Notes: generated from the sequence alone by a model not told the origin. Shown: positions 35,301 through 47,929, numbered from the stretch's first letter. The stretch: 64,000 bases of DNA from Parasponia andersonii (GCA_002914805.1 JXTB01000061.1:654227-718226), one strand, 5' to 3'. Numbers and translations: made by a program.

Positions 35301-37311
35301 TGTTGGGGGTACTAGAATTTCTCTTTTACCTCTTATCACTTTCAAACACTGATGCAAAGTAGAAGGTACCACTTGATTGTGGTGAATCCATGTCGTTCCC
35401 AGTAATAGATGATAGGACATATCTATATCAATTACGAAGAATTTAGTTGGTACTGGAATTAGTCCAAGTTGTAAATCCACATTAATATGTCCTTTTTGTA
35501 GTATGAATACTTGATACAAAAGTAACGAGTGGTGTATTTTGCAAGATCAATATACTTTATGGAATTCCAATAGCTTTAAAATCTTGTCTAGACATGAGAT
35601 TGACCGATGAACCATTGTCTACCAAAGCTTGTTTGAAGGGAGTGCCATTTACTTTAGCTTCCACATAAAATAGTTTGTTATGATTGTAGTTCATAACTTA
35701 CGCATCTTTCTTTGAGAATGTGACTATATCTTCATCTTAACTTACGCATCTTTCTTTGAGAATGTGACTATATCTTCATCTTTCTTGGCAATTCGTTTAA
35801 TAGTATGATTAATGGAACAACATTGTGGACAAAACGGTTGAGATATCTTGAAGATTGCTTGTGTAGCTTTTTTACAAGCTTCATCTTCAAATTCTAAAAT
35901 GTCGAACAAATTTTTGAAAGGTCGATACTTCATGAGATTTTCCATCATTATATTGATTTCTTCTCCTTTTGATGAGTCTTCATTAGCTAGATCATCGATA
36001 GTTGTGCATGAATTTACTTGCCCTCTTTTATGATTGGGAAAAGGATTATTTTCAGCCTTTTGTTATTGTTGTCCTATCAGAATTTCTCCTCATTGAGCTT
36101 TTTCATAATAAACTTTTTGAACAATATAACAATCTTATGTGGCATGGTATACTCTTTTATATAGTAAGCAATATTTGGAATCTTGTATTGCTTCTTATGT
36201 TGGTTGTCTCCTGAGTTATGGGCATTTCAAAACTCCATCTTCTATCCAGAGGCTTGCACGAAAATATTGACTCTATCTTTGGCAAGTGATATTTTTGGTA
36301 GAATTGACTGATCTCTTCTATCTTATTGGCGTTGATCAATTATAGCAATCTCTTTCCTTCTTTTGAAGAAAGGTGGTCTGTTCCAATTTTCAGTAGCAGT
36401 TCTTTTATTGTGCATAGCTTTGTACATTAGTTCGGCAAAATTTGAGATCATATGATTTTTAATATAAACGTTGTATTTAGCTTGTATTCCATTAATACAC
36501 AATCAAATCAATTCTTCTTTTGATATAATTTTTTTACAGTCAAGAGCTATTTCTTTGAATCTATTTACATAGATTATAAGTGATTCATCTTCCTTTTGCA
36601 TTGTGCTGGAAAGATTATATAAGCCAAACTTGCATTCTGCTATAAAAAATTTGTACGAAATATTGTCACCAACTCCTCCCAAGTACCAATACGACCTACT
36701 AGTAAATCGATGAACTAAGAGCATGCTTGGTTAGTGAAAAATTTTGAGAACTTTCTCAACCTTAATTCATGGTCTCTGTTTTAGACTCTTAGATCATCGA
36801 GGAAACCAATGACATGTTCGTTAGCATTTTCTTTCTTCCCGTCAAATTTCTTAAATTTAGAATTAGTAAAATCCTTCGGATATAGTGTGGAAAGAATACC
36901 TAGTAGGATATGGAGGCTAGAAGTCCATTGCAAAAACAATCTTACTAGTTTTTTCTGCTTCAAACTTTAGCATTTCTTGTGGTTCTTCTTTTGTAATAAA
37001 ACTTCTGAAAGTTTCATTATTGGTACCAGTTAAAGTTGTGGTAGTAGGATTGGTAGGGTATTGATTTCAGGCAGGAGAAATGTTATTATGAGGTGAAGCT
37101 GGAGTAGAAGATCTAGCTCAATGAGATTTTTCGATATTGACAATCTTTTAGAGAATTTCAGTATAAGACACGATTGCATGTCTGATTGAGTTTGTCTTAT
37201 ACTATCTAATGAGGCTGCTAATTTAGCTAGGAGAGCTTGAGCTTCATCACTGATTACCAGATTTTGCTTGTCTGTTATTTTGTGAAAAGAAAGAAAAGAA
37301 ACAAATTTCAA
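32400..37311 (-). pseudogene. element C gag-pol (fossil)
   Basis: Read leftwards. Gag is at about 37311-35740, including KFKKFDGKKENANEHVIGFL and a C-X2-C-type region near 35820. The protease end is at about 35519-35283 (YHLLLGTTWIHHNQVVPSTL). RT is at about 34692-34216 (ICVDFRDLTKTCSKDNFPLP, MPFGLKNAGASYQRAM, catalytic YIDDLVVK near 34265-34290). RNase H is at about 34000-33600. The second RNase H is at about 33510-33000 (LYFDGTSTHNKG, NNEAEYEALAIGL). The N-terminal part of integrase is at about 32900-32400. An integrase core was not recognised. The copy is broken. Confidence 0.85.
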
Positions 37312-37574
37312 TTTTTTTTAGAGGAAATTTCTAGAAAAATGGAGATAGAATTTCAACAAAATTTTGGGATGAAAAATTAACAAAAATTTTGGATAGAATT
37401 TGATAGAGTTTTAAGAAGATGAATTAGCAGAATTTCAAGACGAAAATATGACAGAAATTTAAGAAGATATTAGAGGTGGATAAGACAAAGGTCCAAGATG
37501 AATTTCTAGGATCTTGGGAAACACCGAAGAAACTTAGCTTCTCTTGGCTACTCCGCAATAGAGTTGTCTTTTAA

Positions 37575-38614
37575 TGTTCAGGGTTAGAGTTGTGCTATGA
37601 ATTAATTAGTGTAACATGTACTTAATTACAACAAAACAGAAGATAATTGGATTAGAACATTAGAATGCACAGTAAAAAGAGTCATTACAACACTTTCACG
37701 TATAAAAAAAGGATATGCGGTCGCAATGAGAATAACTCTTTTTATATATCTCAACAAGATTGGCGGTTGCAAGGATGACTCATTTAGTGTACATAGGAAT
37801 AAGCAAGAATAAAATAATATTACAAGTTGACGGAGGCAAATAAACCGACCCTAGTGTCAACTAGAAGTTAGCAATAGAAATAAAGTGCAGAAAATAAAAA
37901 GTTAGAAACTAAAGAAGGTGACACTGTCCGTATACCAGTTTTAGTTAATTAAAATAGTTAAAATTACAAGGCGGTAAGTTCAGCCATATTATCGAAAGTA
38001 ATAATAAAAAATTAAAATTAAAGTGCCAAAATTTAGATAAAGCGACGTGATCGGTTGCAAATAAAAATAATACAAATCACTAAATAAATGTACACAATAA
38101 TTAAAAGCGGAGCAAAATAATTAATCGCACTCAAAGCAACAATACAAATTACTTTACAAAGAAAGAAAAGCGAAATAATTGATCACACTTAGAATGGCAA
38201 TACAAATTACCTGCTGAATTACAGGGATACAAGACATATATACATATATATATATATATATATAATATAAAGAACATAACACCTCAAACTTGTGCTACAG
38301 GTCAAGCACAAGATTGTAGAGTGTAGCTCAGTGCCCGAAGATTGCTAAAGTGTACAAGTTGGAAACTGCGTAAAAAAAACTTGATATACAAGTTGGTAGA
38401 AAAAGTAAAGGAAAAATAATAGGACAAGAGAAAATGGAATAAAAATAATTATTGGATAGAAAAGTGATATAAACTTGGATATTGGGCCTTTAACATGTAA
38501 GGAATGAAAATGGACTTAGGAAATAAAAGGATGTAAAAGAAGTCGACATCTGAACCTATGTAAAAATATGGGTATTTATGCAAAGAATGGAAACTTGGAA
38601 ACCAAGTTCAAAGA

Positions 38615-38649
<35 letters not shown>

Positions 38650-39612
38650 AAGAAGTCATAAAGTATATGCAACAATATATATAAGTATATATATGAGAAG
38701 AATGTCACGGATTGAACTTATAAAGGCAAGATGGTGATGATGGTGGAATGAAAAATTAATATCAATATATGTATATGCACAAAGTGGAGAACCCGCGGTG
38801 TAAAGAAGGGAAATGATGGAGAATAAACAACGACTGATAAAGAAGTCAAGCTAATAGTGATAAGAAGTTGGAGGAAGATCAATAACGAGATGGTGGTGGT
38901 GGTAATATGGCTACGGGTTTGGAAGAAAGACAATAAAAATGAGGCCACGGCTTGAAGTAAATAACAAAGTTATGGTGATGATGAAGATTTGAAGGTGTTG
39001 GTTCACGGAGGGAGAAGAAAACGAAAAGATGAAGATGATGTTTAATGAGAGGGTGGCTTCGGACTAGGAAGAAATAAGGCTTAAAGCCCAAGAGATATAT
39101 GAATGAAATGAAGATAGTGATTGCTTGGTAATGGACTTCACGTGATAGAACTTGGAACAATACTATATTCTCTATGAATAATCAAAGCAAAAAGAAAGAT
39201 AGAAAGAAAGTAAAAAAAAGAAAGATGAAGAAATACTGGTACTCCTATTTTACTTATCTCTCCCCCTATTACAAAGGACATGGCCTTATATATAGCCATC
39301 AGCATATGTACTGCAGCCGACTCTTGAAGAAGTCTTCATTGGCAATAACTCGACACTTATGAGAGGTGTAGGTGGCACATTAAGCTTGAGGTACTAATTC
39401 TTTATTCTTGCATGTTGACATGTGTAAAGGAGGTGTCAATTGACTATTTGGCTTAAAGTTTACACTTGGCCATTTGTGATTAGACGAAGTTTTTTTATCC
39501 ACCCTTTGCTTGATATTGACACATTTTCTTAATTATCCACAAATTACAAAATTATTACATTATTTATAATTTAATATTTTAATTAGTGACTAATAATAAA
39601 TAATTTTTCACA
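37575..39612 (-). repeat. 5' LTR of element C
   Basis: On the + strand it runs from TGTTCAGGG to TTTTTCACA. It contains (TA)n tracts at about 38240-38263 and 38620-38645. It is longer than its partner owing to a segment at about 38645-38930 not seen in the 3' LTR. Confidence 0.82.
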
Positions 39613-40074
39613 TCTCAAAACAAAGTTTTTATTTTTTTTCCTCCGTTCCTTTGTCCAGTTTGTATCGTAGTGCCCTTGGTATTGGCAAATAAGACAGATA
39701 TTACGGAATTTCTTGAACTTTTTAGAGCTTCTTTGATGTTATGTGTCTATGATGACTCTACATTTTCTTCTTCAATTTTTTTTCCTCTCTTTTCCTTCTA
39801 GTGCAATAGGTTAGATTTTAGGCCATTCCTAGGACCATTCCCTTTTTCAAGTAGTCCAGGGAATTTTTTTTTTTTCTTTTTTGTCTTTTTTTTCTTTTTT
39901 TTTTTTAAAAAAAAACCATTCCTAGTCAACCCTAAGACTCACAATGCCTTCCTAATTTCTATAGATGTCTGAGAGTAGACTACTCATTTTGAGGTGCTTT
40001 TGATGGTGATAAAGATTCTAAAACTGTCTTAGTTATAGAAGCTTTATTAACTCCAAATGGATGAAGTCCCTTAG

Positions 40075-40117
<43 letters not shown>

Positions 40118-40593
40118 TATATTCTTATCCAACAACTTGGCTTCTCTCAGCCTTCTATGAATGAGGTGCATAATATGCATTATTAATCGAAAAAACTCTT
40201 GGGTGCTCTAGTAGAGAGCTTTAGGTATTTATATCTAAGTTCTCAGTTGTAAGGCCAGTTGAACTTGATCGAGAACTATATTTTGAATGTGAGGAAGTAG
40301 GAACAAAAAAAATAGTATTTTCTTTTTGAGGGGTATTGCTATAGAGAATAGGAAGTTTGAGCGACCTTGTACATTTTCTAGCTTCAATTTATTTTATTCT
40401 CTTAGGTCTGTCGATGAACTAATAATATTATCCTTTCTATAAGATTGCTATCATCGTCCAAAGCTTGACAAGTAGTTGCTAAGGTCGAGACCAAAAGCTC
40501 AGTTTCTACAGTTGAGAGGGATGCATAGACTCTTACCAAGAATAGTCTTCGAGCTTGTGATCTCATTAACACTCAAGCCAAAACTTTATTCTC
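39613..40593. other. no gene seen; T-rich and (TA)n tracts
   Basis: AT-rich sequence with a pyrimidine run at about 39868-39905 and a (TA)n run at about 40077-40108. No coding region was recognised. Confidence 0.6.
40077..40108. repeat. (AT)n microsatellite
   Basis: About sixteen AT dinucleotides in a row. Confidence 0.9.
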
Positions 40594-41307
40594 TTGTCTA
40601 ATAGGAAACTTATTTATTTATTTTTTGTAAGTATTGAATTTTTGTTAGACATTTGCTCGAACTTATTGTTGTTAAATAAGTTCTATTTCTTTTACAAATA
40701 TGCTGGGATAAGCATTATCTTCCCCTCATGTACAGAAGTGGAGAAGACAACTAGTATATCTACTCTGCCTCATGCTGTGGCGAAGAGGTTGAGGAAGAAG
40801 AAATCAACTTTGACATGCTTCTGCGGACTTGCCAAGTTCGCATCATCAAGCAAGGTGACTCTTAGTAAGGGTTTTGCCGCTAAGGCTCCACATAAGGTGT
40901 TATCATCGAAACATATCAAGGAAGTTGTTTAATTTCTATGAATGGCCAAATAGGCCTTAAAAAGGTCGGCAAGATGGACTAAAAGCTTCTCAGAGAGTCC
41001 TTAGGAGAGGATATCATGTGCTTCTAGGCTAAGATTAAGTTGATGGTGACTTCTATTGTTTCTCAAATGCTTTAGCATTGATAAGACTAGACTAATGCTA
41101 ATTTTTTATCTCATGTAGAGTTTGACTTATTCAAAACCTTTAGTTTTAATGCCTCTATGGTGAAGGAAGCTGTTGGAATCAACGAGTTGCTGTATGCAAT
41201 AAAGAAAGACCTGAAAGTTGCTCGGGACGAGGTCTCTAAATTAATGAGAGGGACAATCTTCAAAATGATCATACCTTTGAGAAAAGTGCCAAGTTTGTTG
41301 TTGATAG
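40594..41307 (+). pseudogene. unidentified coding remnant with basic and coiled-coil segments
   Basis: Not recognised with confidence. An open stretch at 40594-40932 has a Lys-rich segment (AKRLRKKKSTLTCFCGLAKF). After a possible intron ending CATGTAG near 41119, a second segment reads FDLFKTFSFNASMVKEAV, then LLYAIKKDLKVARDEVSKL, which looks coiled coil. The charged, partly coiled-coil make-up resembles the antisense genes of elements A and B, so it may be a remnant of a similar retroelement gene. It is cut at 41307/41308 by the start of an LTR. Confidence 0.35.
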
Positions 41308-42747
41308 TGTTAGGGTTTATGCCCTAAAAGCATGTATATTTTAGATATTTACTGAATTAATAAAATGACATTTTTCTATTTGAATTTGTACATAATTGGT
41401 ATGCCTTTAAATATCGAAAAATCTCTAGTTTATTTATGTGATTACAAATTCAATATATAAGTGTCACATACATGAGGATTAAATTTATGGATAATAAACT
41501 AAATATAGTCCATAATAATTAATTAAAGTTTGAGATCTTTAATTAAATATTATTAGTACGGTCCATTAATATTGAGAATATAATAGTTTTATCTGGACTA
41601 TTGATGTGTTGACATCACAATGGAGGTACTTTATATAATTTGATTATATAGGACTAGAACATACATGATTTGAATCTCAAATAAATTCTATTAACTGTTG
41701 AAAGTTCAAATAATATCACTAGATGATCATATGCAGATCAATCTTAATCGTGAGTAGTTATAGACTCCTATTTATAATATTATGTTCTTTGACATACTTG
41801 TTAAAGGTTTATTTTTTAAACAGACTGAAATACTTGTATCTTGGGAGCATGATGAGATGAATAGTTGGAAATGTATCTTACAGATAAGGAATCCATTCCT
41901 TCTATTAGGAAGTTGGAAAGATGATTCTCTTGTGTATTGATTCACGACTTGAATAGTTTGAGTACTCAATTTATAATATATTTATAAATAAATTGTTCAT
42001 TAGAGAATCAATGGTACACATGGATAAAGATGTAATTAAAGAGATAAACAGAATATAACCTAACTCGAATTATGAATTGTCTATGGAGGATTGAACTACA
42101 TGTAATGATTAAATCAATGGACTGCTCGATGTTTACTAAGTAAATTAATTCTGTAATTTCAAGAGTGCAATTCTAGATTTTTAGTGGAGTAATACTGAAA
42201 TTAATAAATTAAACAAATTAATTAAAGAGTTTAATTAATTGTCATAATTTATTGGAGCTTGAATTATAGGTCCATAAGTCCCCAATTCCACCTCTTACAA
42301 ATATTGTATTAGATATTACATTATTTATGTTACTACACACTCTATTTAGATAAATAGTTTATCTATATGTAATTAATAATTGTTATTAATTAATTAATTT
42401 AAATTTATGGAGAGATAAGTTTCCTAATTTTTTTAAATTTTGAATTTAAAATATCTAATTATCAGATAATTAGATAAATAGAAATTGATAAACTGACTAA
42501 AAGCAAGATACTCTTTTTTGAAAGAGTGAATTATCTGCTAGTTTATATATATATATATATATATTAATTAATTGATTAGACCATATATATATAATTACGT
42601 TTATTAAGAAAACAAAAAAAAGAAACTTACGTTCCCTAAATAACGCTTTTTTAAGTTTTATATATATTTATATATATATAGATTTGATTAATATATTATT
42701 AAATAATTTAATAAGTATATATATATATATAAGGTAAAACCCTAGCA
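41308..42747 (+). repeat. solo LTR (1440 bp)
   Basis: The ends TGTTAGGGTTT and AAACCCTAGCA are long imperfect inverted repeats that define the borders. The interior holds no coding sequence, and no primer site or polypurine tract flanks it. Internal phrases (GAGTGCAATTCT, TTTAGTGGAGTA, TTATTGGAGCTTGAATT) recur in the LTR at 45101, so both belong to one wider copia-type LTR group. A clear target duplication was not seen (gatag versus ggata). Orientation is taken from that similarity. Confidence 0.7.
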
Positions 42748-42768
42748 GGATACATACTACGTATTATT

Positions 42769-44127
42769 TGTTGTCCCAAGAATAGCTAACCCAAGCGGAG
42801 GAATGAATTGGGTTTTTAAGACTTTTACAAACTTTTTAATTAAAGTAATAAGAATGAGTAAATAATGAATGGGACAAGTAAAAATAGTAAATAAATAAGC
42901 ACAATATCAAAGTAAATAAATTAAAGAGATAGGGATAGAGAGATGCAAACGCTATTTTTACGAGGTTCGACAAACACGATGGTTTGCCTATGTCCCCGGT
43001 TCTCTGCAACTTGCTTAGAGCTTTCCACTATCGGATCAAAATTGTAGGCTTGACTGACCCCTTATACAATTCAGAGTGATTTCTACTTAGGCACACCCAT
43101 GCCTTTACAATAGTCTTGAATCTGCCTCTATTATGTCTAACCACGGATTGTTTAGAATCCAGTGTCAACCTCAACTTACTGGGTTGTTTATGACTCCGGT
43201 GCCAACCTCACCTCTCAATAATGTTTTTATGAAAATACAACTGAATACTTACTCAAAGAATCACCTCTCAAAGAAATAATATAATATAAGCTTAGGTGAT
43301 TTTGAGAATAATGCACAAATGATGCTCTAGGAATAGCTCAAATAGATTTGAAAGTTATAGTTAAGTAAAAGAGAACTTATGCACTTAGAAACTGATTGGG
43401 TATCAATAGGGGTTCGTATTCTCTCCTTTTAAGTCATAAAAACTTGGCTCTATTTAAAGGTATCTTCAAAAATTAGCCATTTTCGACTGTTGGTATCTTG
43501 CTGCCAGAATTTTAATCGACCAGAAATATTTTTGGTCGACAAAATACTAGCTGTTAGAATCCTGAATGCCAGTTCAGCTCCAACAGCCATTTTTGGCATT
43601 CATTTTGGTCGACCAAGCCTGGTCGACCAAAATCAGTCAGAAATAAAAGGTTTTTTGTTTCTTTAAATTAATTTAGTCATTTTTAAAATTTCTATTTTCT
43701 AAAACATTTTTAACTTTAAAAAAATGTACTTTTGAGAATATTTGGGTTATATTAGAAATGATATTTATTTTCAAACAATCAATAGATTTAAAGTTTAGCT
43801 AATTCTTTGAAGATTCATTTGAAAAATCATTTGAAAGATTTTTGAGCCATATCAAAGAGAATATTTTGTGCAATGAAATAAATCAAGTACAAGACTAAGA
43901 AATAAATTTTAACCTACTTAGACTTGGTCTTGAATCCTGATTCTTCACATTCATCTTCATCCTTCGAGGTTTATCAATGATGCTCTATTCTTGAGAATTT
44001 CATTTCTTAAGTTTTATCAATTTCTTTTTCATCCTCATAACTACAAATTCAAGCTAATTATTAGTAACTAAATCACATATTTGTTATTATCAAAATAAGA
44101 TAAGATTGAAAGCCGCACAGGTCAACA
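42769..44127 (-). repeat. 3' LTR of the SIRE-like element
   Basis: On the + strand it begins TGTTGTCCC and ends GGTCAACA. It contains repeated GGTCGACCA motifs (about 43545-43630) that form small palindromes. Confidence 0.7.
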
Positions 44128-44147
44128 ATCTCCCCCTTTTTGATGAT
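44128..44147 (-). other. polypurine tract of the SIRE-like element
   Basis: On the reverse strand, CATCAAAAAGGGGGAGAT lies immediately before TGTTGACC. This is the SIRE-type plus-strand primer. Confidence 0.8.
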
Positions 44148-44645
44148 GACAAACATTAATTTTTTATATAAAAATAATGATACAATTTAATTAGCATACA
44201 TGACTTTACCATTATTTTTAGAAACTCCCCCTCAATATATACAAGGAAAATTAAAAGAATCTTCCCCTTTTTAACTCAATAGATGCATACAAAAATCATG
44301 AATATTTTCTCTCCCTTTGTAATCAACAAAAAGAATTGAAAGCACGAAGAATTGAAATACCATACATAAATCTCATAAGCATAGTGAGAATAATAGATCA
44401 CAATCGAAGATAGACATAAGTCTCACACAAGGTTCCATCATACATAATAAGAAGACATACAAATAGAGTTCAAAAGGTTCAAAAATAACATACTAACACA
44501 CCAAAAAAAAAAAGAACATGCAAAGCATAAGTAAATAAGCAAGAGAAAGACTCTAGGATGGAGGAGGATTTTGTCCTTGACGCATGTAGTTCTACATCTC
44601 TTGTTAGTGCATAAAGAGGTAATCAAACTATACTTGTTGAGAGTC

Positions 44646-45100
44646 TTAAAGAGTTTGAATTTGCCTACTATGACCTTTCTTGAATGCATTAAAGTCCACA
44701 ACAAGAGTGTCTAAGCAAGCATTCATATGTTGAAATGCTTCCTCAAAGTTAAACGTAGGAGGAGTTGTACGAGTAGTAGATGGGTCACCTTTCTCATTAT
44801 TACCATAATCATGACTCTCCATGGGTACACTAGGATCACCGGCCTTTTCAGGCCCCTTGTATGTCCAAGTACTATTGGTCTCATTAAAGAACCAATATAT
44901 GCGCTCGACGGTAGTTCTATCGTAAGGAGACATTAGTTTTTCCTTGACAGATTCATCATGAAGAGGAATTTCAAAATGATCAAAGATTCGAGTAAGCACC
45001 ATTCCATAAGGAAGACACCCGGTCTTCTTAGAACCAACTTCCCTCATTTGGGTCATAAGGTTATATCCTAAATTTATAGTTTTTCCCATGAGTATGGAGT
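44646..45100 (-). pseudogene. extra ORF of the SIRE-like element (putative plant transposon protein)
   Basis: Readable blocks are CLPYGMVLTRIFDHFEIPLH, then WTYKGPEKAGDPSVPMESHD and a C-terminal FNFEEAFQHMNACLDTLVVD. The LPYGM-LTRI--HF- pattern is that of the plant domain labelled putative plant transposon protein in databases (PF20167 style), often found next to LTR elements. Its function is not known. Its N-terminal side ends where the LTR at 45101 was inserted. It is a fossil. Confidence 0.6.
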
Positions 45101-46904
45101 TGTTGGGATTTTTTCCTAAAAAGCAGATTTCCAATTTTACCCTTTTGAGTATAAACAACTATCTCTTATATGAAATTATGATATTTACTGGATTAAACTA
45201 TCTTAGTTGAATAGTTTATTCATCTGAAAAAGATTCCATGACTTTATATGTATATAAAGAAACAAACATGATTAAGTGTTAATTTTGGAGAGACTTTTTT
45301 CTTTATCTAAGTCTAAATGAAGTCGTTTACAATCTGTAAATAAAGATGGAATACTTTATTTACTATAGGTTGTAGTATTTATCTATCTCAATGGGAATGA
45401 TGTGTCTCAAATCATTGAAGTATCTAACTTCTGATATAAACACTAATACAACATAAACAAGTTATGTGTATTAAATTGGACCAAGTAATAAAAAGAATTG
45501 GAGTGCCGTAACTCAATTCTTATATTATCACAAACTAGCTCTTAGCATATAAATCTTAATCCTTGATGTCTGACTAGACTTGCTTTCATGGGTTATAGCC
45601 ATTTGATTTGTTAAAAACCTAACCTCTATGAAGTTAGAGGTGAACTCTGCCATATTGGAGGTTATGGCTTATGAATTGATGGGAACACCAAATAGTTAAG
45701 GACATTATACATTAATGCTACTTTAGGTTCTTTCAAGACTCATGGAATAATTAAATCTAAGATCTTAGTATTCACTTTGTGAATTGGTTGATAATTTTAT
45801 CTAAATGGCCATTGAGAACAAAATTATCGACAACATTATTCCTTGATAGAAAGATGGTAACTTAAAGATAAATAGGTGTTGGAGGGGTATTACAGTAATT
45901 TCACCTATCCAACTACGGTATTGTATAGGGATTATATATGTGGTATAGAATATGCTAGATGGATCGGTTAATCAAGATTAGTTAATTAAATCTCTATAAA
46001 AGGCATGACATTTAATCTAAGAGTGCAGTATTTGGCCTTTAGTGGAGTGTTCCCTTTACTAATAATATTTATATAAATACCATAATAAGAGTTATTATGT
46101 ATTTATTATATTATTGGAGCTTAGATTATTTGGATTCATTAGGTCCCTTGTCTAGCTCAATTAAGCTCATTTATTAGTTGGTGGTATTTGTGAAATAAGT
46201 TTCATGAAACGGTGTAAAATAATGATTCTACACAGAAGTTGGTATTTTTATAAATAAGTTTCATGAGTTGAACATATTTATAAAAATATAACTAAAGCCC
46301 AAATTGGAGAATAAGCCCAATACTAATTGGACTAGGGTTAGCAGTTTTTGGTCCCATATATATAAGATATATGAGAGGAAAAACTATACAGTAACTCTAA
46401 GGAGTCACACGCATAAGGCATAGCGAGAGAGAGAGAGATTTCGGCCAACTTAGGCTAAGGGAGAGAGAAAAATGTTTCTTACAATCTCATAGTCTCATCT
46501 CACATCCCGGTATTCCATAGGATCAAGAAGGCGTTCTTGATCATTCTCCAATGAAGGTTTCGACTTGGTACCTACTCGCTTCGTCAACTAAGAGTAAGAG
46601 CATAGACAAGAAGATCTAGAGTTGGAGGTTTGATCACCATTAAGAAGGAGATCAAGGAGGAACACGCTACAAGAGGTAAATCCTAATCTCATCTCTAGGA
46701 TTTTGTATCTAGATTTGATTTATGTTATATATGATCCTATATACGATGCATGTGTATTATATGGTTACAAAAACTGTTTTCATGTAAAAAATTTAAAACC
46801 TAAATCTGCTAATTTTTCCGTTGTGTTCATGATATGATCATATGTTTTTCCATATCTACATGCATGTACGATTTTCCTAAGTGTTAGATCAATTTACCAA
46901 TAAT

Positions 46905-46917
46905 TGGTATCAAGAGC
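46905..46917 (+). other. tRNA-iMet primer binding site
   Basis: TGGTATCAAGAGC, close to the standard TGGTATCAGAGC, lies five bases after the probable LTR end. Confidence 0.8.
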
Positions 46918-47232
46918 TTAGGTTCATATGTATAGCATCATATTGATCTAGAGTTGAATATCTAGGTCATGTGATTGAGTTTGAGCAATTTTTGTTTATG
47001 ATAGTTAAATGATTCATGACGATGAATGATATTTAATTACGTATACTATTGATTTTTGCATGGTGAGAAAAATTATGGATTGTGATTCTAGCAAAATTAG
47101 GTTTGGGTGTTCTTGAATTTTATGATTGATAGATTCATGAACATGTTTCAAAGAGTTTGAAAATCTGAATTTTTTCTAGAATTTTTTGATATTGTTTTAA
47201 ATTTTTCAGCATTTAAAAAAAAAACAACTTCG

Positions 47233-47345
47233 GCCAGCCCTAGCTTCGCACGTGCGGCTCACCTACGCGGTTGCGGGTGCTGGGCGCTGGCACGGCCAAG
47301 CAGGCCGCATGCGCACGTGGCCTGCATGCTCGGCACGCATGCGCG
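47233..47345. other. GC-rich, CpG-rich patch in the leader
   Basis: About 110 bases with very high G+C and many CpG and GCATGC/GCGCAC motifs stand in otherwise AT-rich DNA. Retained CpGs are unusual for old methylated transposon DNA. Confidence 0.7.
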
Positions 47346-47350
47346 CGGCT

Positions 47351-47915
47351 CTCCCTCGTTCTTTTCTTTGGATGCCTTCTAAGTCTTTGAAGCTCGAGCC
47401 TTAATGTTCTTTATAACTCCATCAATCGTGGGATTTATAATGAAAAGTTGAAGTCCTGATACTTTGACCTAATTATGCCAAACACATTTTTAGCCTAAGC
47501 TTGATGGATTTTACCTTTGTCCTCAATGACATTGTAAAGCCTTCAGTTTTCTTTGTCGCCTCAAAAAAATCCTCTATATAGAGTTAAGGTCAGCTCTAGT
47601 CGCTACATGATGCGTCAACTATGCCATTTTTCCTCAATTGAATGTACACTATCATTTTGCAGTTGTTATTCATCATAAGTGCATCATCATCTTATCACTC
47701 ATTTATTGTTTTTTCCTTCAGTAAGTTTGACTCTCAAGCAGTTAAGATCTTTTGTCTTGTAGTGGTATTCAACTCCAGGTATAAGCTGAATACTTGAGGA
47801 GAGGATTTGGTTGTTAATTTTCTAGATGCTATCTATATACAATCAAACACTTCTCAAACACCACATAGGCTTATGCAAGAAACCCTTATCCTTGTAGCCA
47901 CCCAAGCCAAATCAA
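47351..47915. other. unassigned stretch left of the palindrome
   Basis: No gene or element was recognised. It is not mirrored on the right side of the palindrome, so it marks the outer limit of the inverted repeat. Confidence 0.5.
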
Positions 47916-47929
47916 TTCCCCCCAATTTC

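Larger units (their letters stand above)
29287..39612 (-). mobile_element. element C: Ty3/gypsy LTR retrotransposon with long LTRs (Tat/Ogre-like)
   Basis: Two long LTRs in reverse orientation (37575-39612 as 5' LTR, 29287-31025 as 3' LTR) enclose gag, protease, RT, RNase H, a second RNase H and only the start of integrase. A 240-base stretch of the two LTRs compared by eye differs at about 10%, suggesting close to four million years. The right LTR is about 300 bases longer. The second RNase H (LYFDGTSTHNKGSVGIVLS) and the long LTRs suggest the Tat/Ogre side of Ty3/gypsy. The element is broken many times. No target-site duplication was found. Confidence 0.85.
42769..45100 (-). mobile_element. 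SIRE-like Ty1/copia element, 3' end only
   Basis: In reverse orientation: an extra ORF (45100-44646), a 3' untranslated stretch, the polypurine tract and a 1.36 kb LTR. The tract-LTR border (AAAAAGGGGGAGAT|TGTTGACC) is the classic SIRE/Maximus signature. The 5' part is cut off at 45100/45101 by insertion of another LTR element. The rest of pol is not visible in the window. Confidence 0.75.
45101..47350 (+). mobile_element. Ty1/copia-type 5' LTR, primer site and leader, nested in the SIRE-like element
   Basis: An LTR of about 1.8 kb (45101 to about 46899, starting TGTTGGGATT) is followed by TGGTATCAAGAGC, the complement of the tRNA-iMet 3' end, and by about 430 bases of leader. No gag follows. 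The interior changes near 47350 to unrelated sequence. It is inserted into the extra ORF of the SIRE-like element. The partner LTR was not found. Confidence 0.75.

Noticed and set aside
29282-39617. Target-site duplication for element C
   Set aside because: The five bases on the two sides (aagtt and tctca) do not match.
43545-43630. Repeated GGTCGACCA palindromes as operator sites
   Set aside because: They lie inside the LTR of the SIRE-like element and are explained as part of it. There is no independent support for a regulatory role.
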